In this document: positions 24,321-24,369 of the stretch, one piece after another
Layout: each line of letters starts with the position of its first letter
Numbering within the stretch: position 1 is the stretch's first letter
The notes under the pieces: generated by a model
Seen by the model: the letters and a program-made list of their open reading frames with translations, nothing else
Told to the model about the DNA's origin: nothing
The model's database searches: none
Program-made: the position numbers and the translations under genes
Origin: JACKFB01 sp041389525
Lineage (GTDB): Bacteria > Myxococcota_A > UBA9042 > PHBI01 > JACKFB01
Assembly: GCA_041389525.1 (NCBI GenBank)
Contig: JAWKRR010000085.1
Location: forward strand, 1 to 24,369
Length of the DNA: 24,369 nucleotides
Reading direction: 5' to 3'

Positions 24321-24369
24321 GCTGCGCTCGCTTGGTGTAGGAGGACGATGACGTCGGGCTTCTTGCCGA
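24317..24369 (-). CDS. C-terminal end of an unidentified gene, cut by the right edge
   Basis: The minus-strand frame ending with TGA at 24317-24319 reads GKKPDVIVLLHQASAA before the stop. The stop overlaps the engB GTG start by 4 nt, the same joint used elsewhere in this gene group, so this is likely a true upstream gene of the operon. Only about 17 codons are visible, too few to name it. Confidence 0.45.
   Translation of the reverse strand, partial: GKKPDVIVLLHQASAA

Overview
The window is GC-rich and gene-dense. It looks like a piece of a Myxococcota-type (former Deltaproteobacteria) chromosome. The support is a Ser/Thr kinase with an N-terminal Cys cluster, a membrane anchor and a PEGA-like tail; an FHA-GAF-adenylate cyclase; long Pro/Glu- and Ala-rich secreted proteins; and frequent GTG/TTG starts with stop-start overlaps. 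I could not test this phylogenetically, so the taxon is an inference. I saw no rRNA, tRNA, CRISPR array, prophage or insertion sequence.

Layout. 1-293 (-): truncated 5' end of an exported protein, followed by about 440 bp without genes that carries several TGTAAC/GTTACA motifs. 735-2910 (-): rarA and a DUF2400/TIGR02757 protein with an added endonuclease III-like cysteine motif, translationally overlapping. 3007-6056 (+): guaB-guaA, the two steps from IMP to GMP, diverging from rarA. 6282-8549 (+): hom, a GtrA-family membrane protein and a zinc-ribbon protein, overlapping genes behind a good sigma70-like promoter. 8589-11813 (-): a PEGA-type Ser/Thr kixnase gene and a partner with an acidic tail. 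11964-16451 (-): leuS, an SRPBCC-like protein, a small membrane protein and aroC. 16635-17760 (+): a Xre/MbcA-type antitoxin and RES-domain toxin pair. 17845-19667 (+): tdk and a secreted protein with a Pro-Glu linker and an outer-membrane-barrel-like C-terminus. 19704-21287 (-): the FHA-GAF-cyclase. 21399-24369 (-): an unidentified upstream gene, engB, rimI, thiE and prmC, mostly joined by 4-nt stop-start overlaps.

Function. Most genes are housekeeping: purine, threonine/methionine, aromatic and thiamine synthesis, leucyl-tRNA charging, release-factor and ribosome modification, replication-fork repair. The accessory content is the RES/Xre module, the kinase pair, the FHA-cyclase, the zinc-ribbon protein and the barrel protein.

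Sequence quality. guaB (3' end), aroC, the two small genes beside it and leuS are broken by many small indels. The ones I could reconstruct in detail are mostly missing bases. Genes elsewhere are intact. Because guaB, leuS and aroC are normally essential or single-copy, I read this as patchy sequencing or assembly error and not as real decay, and I annotate these as disrupted genes.
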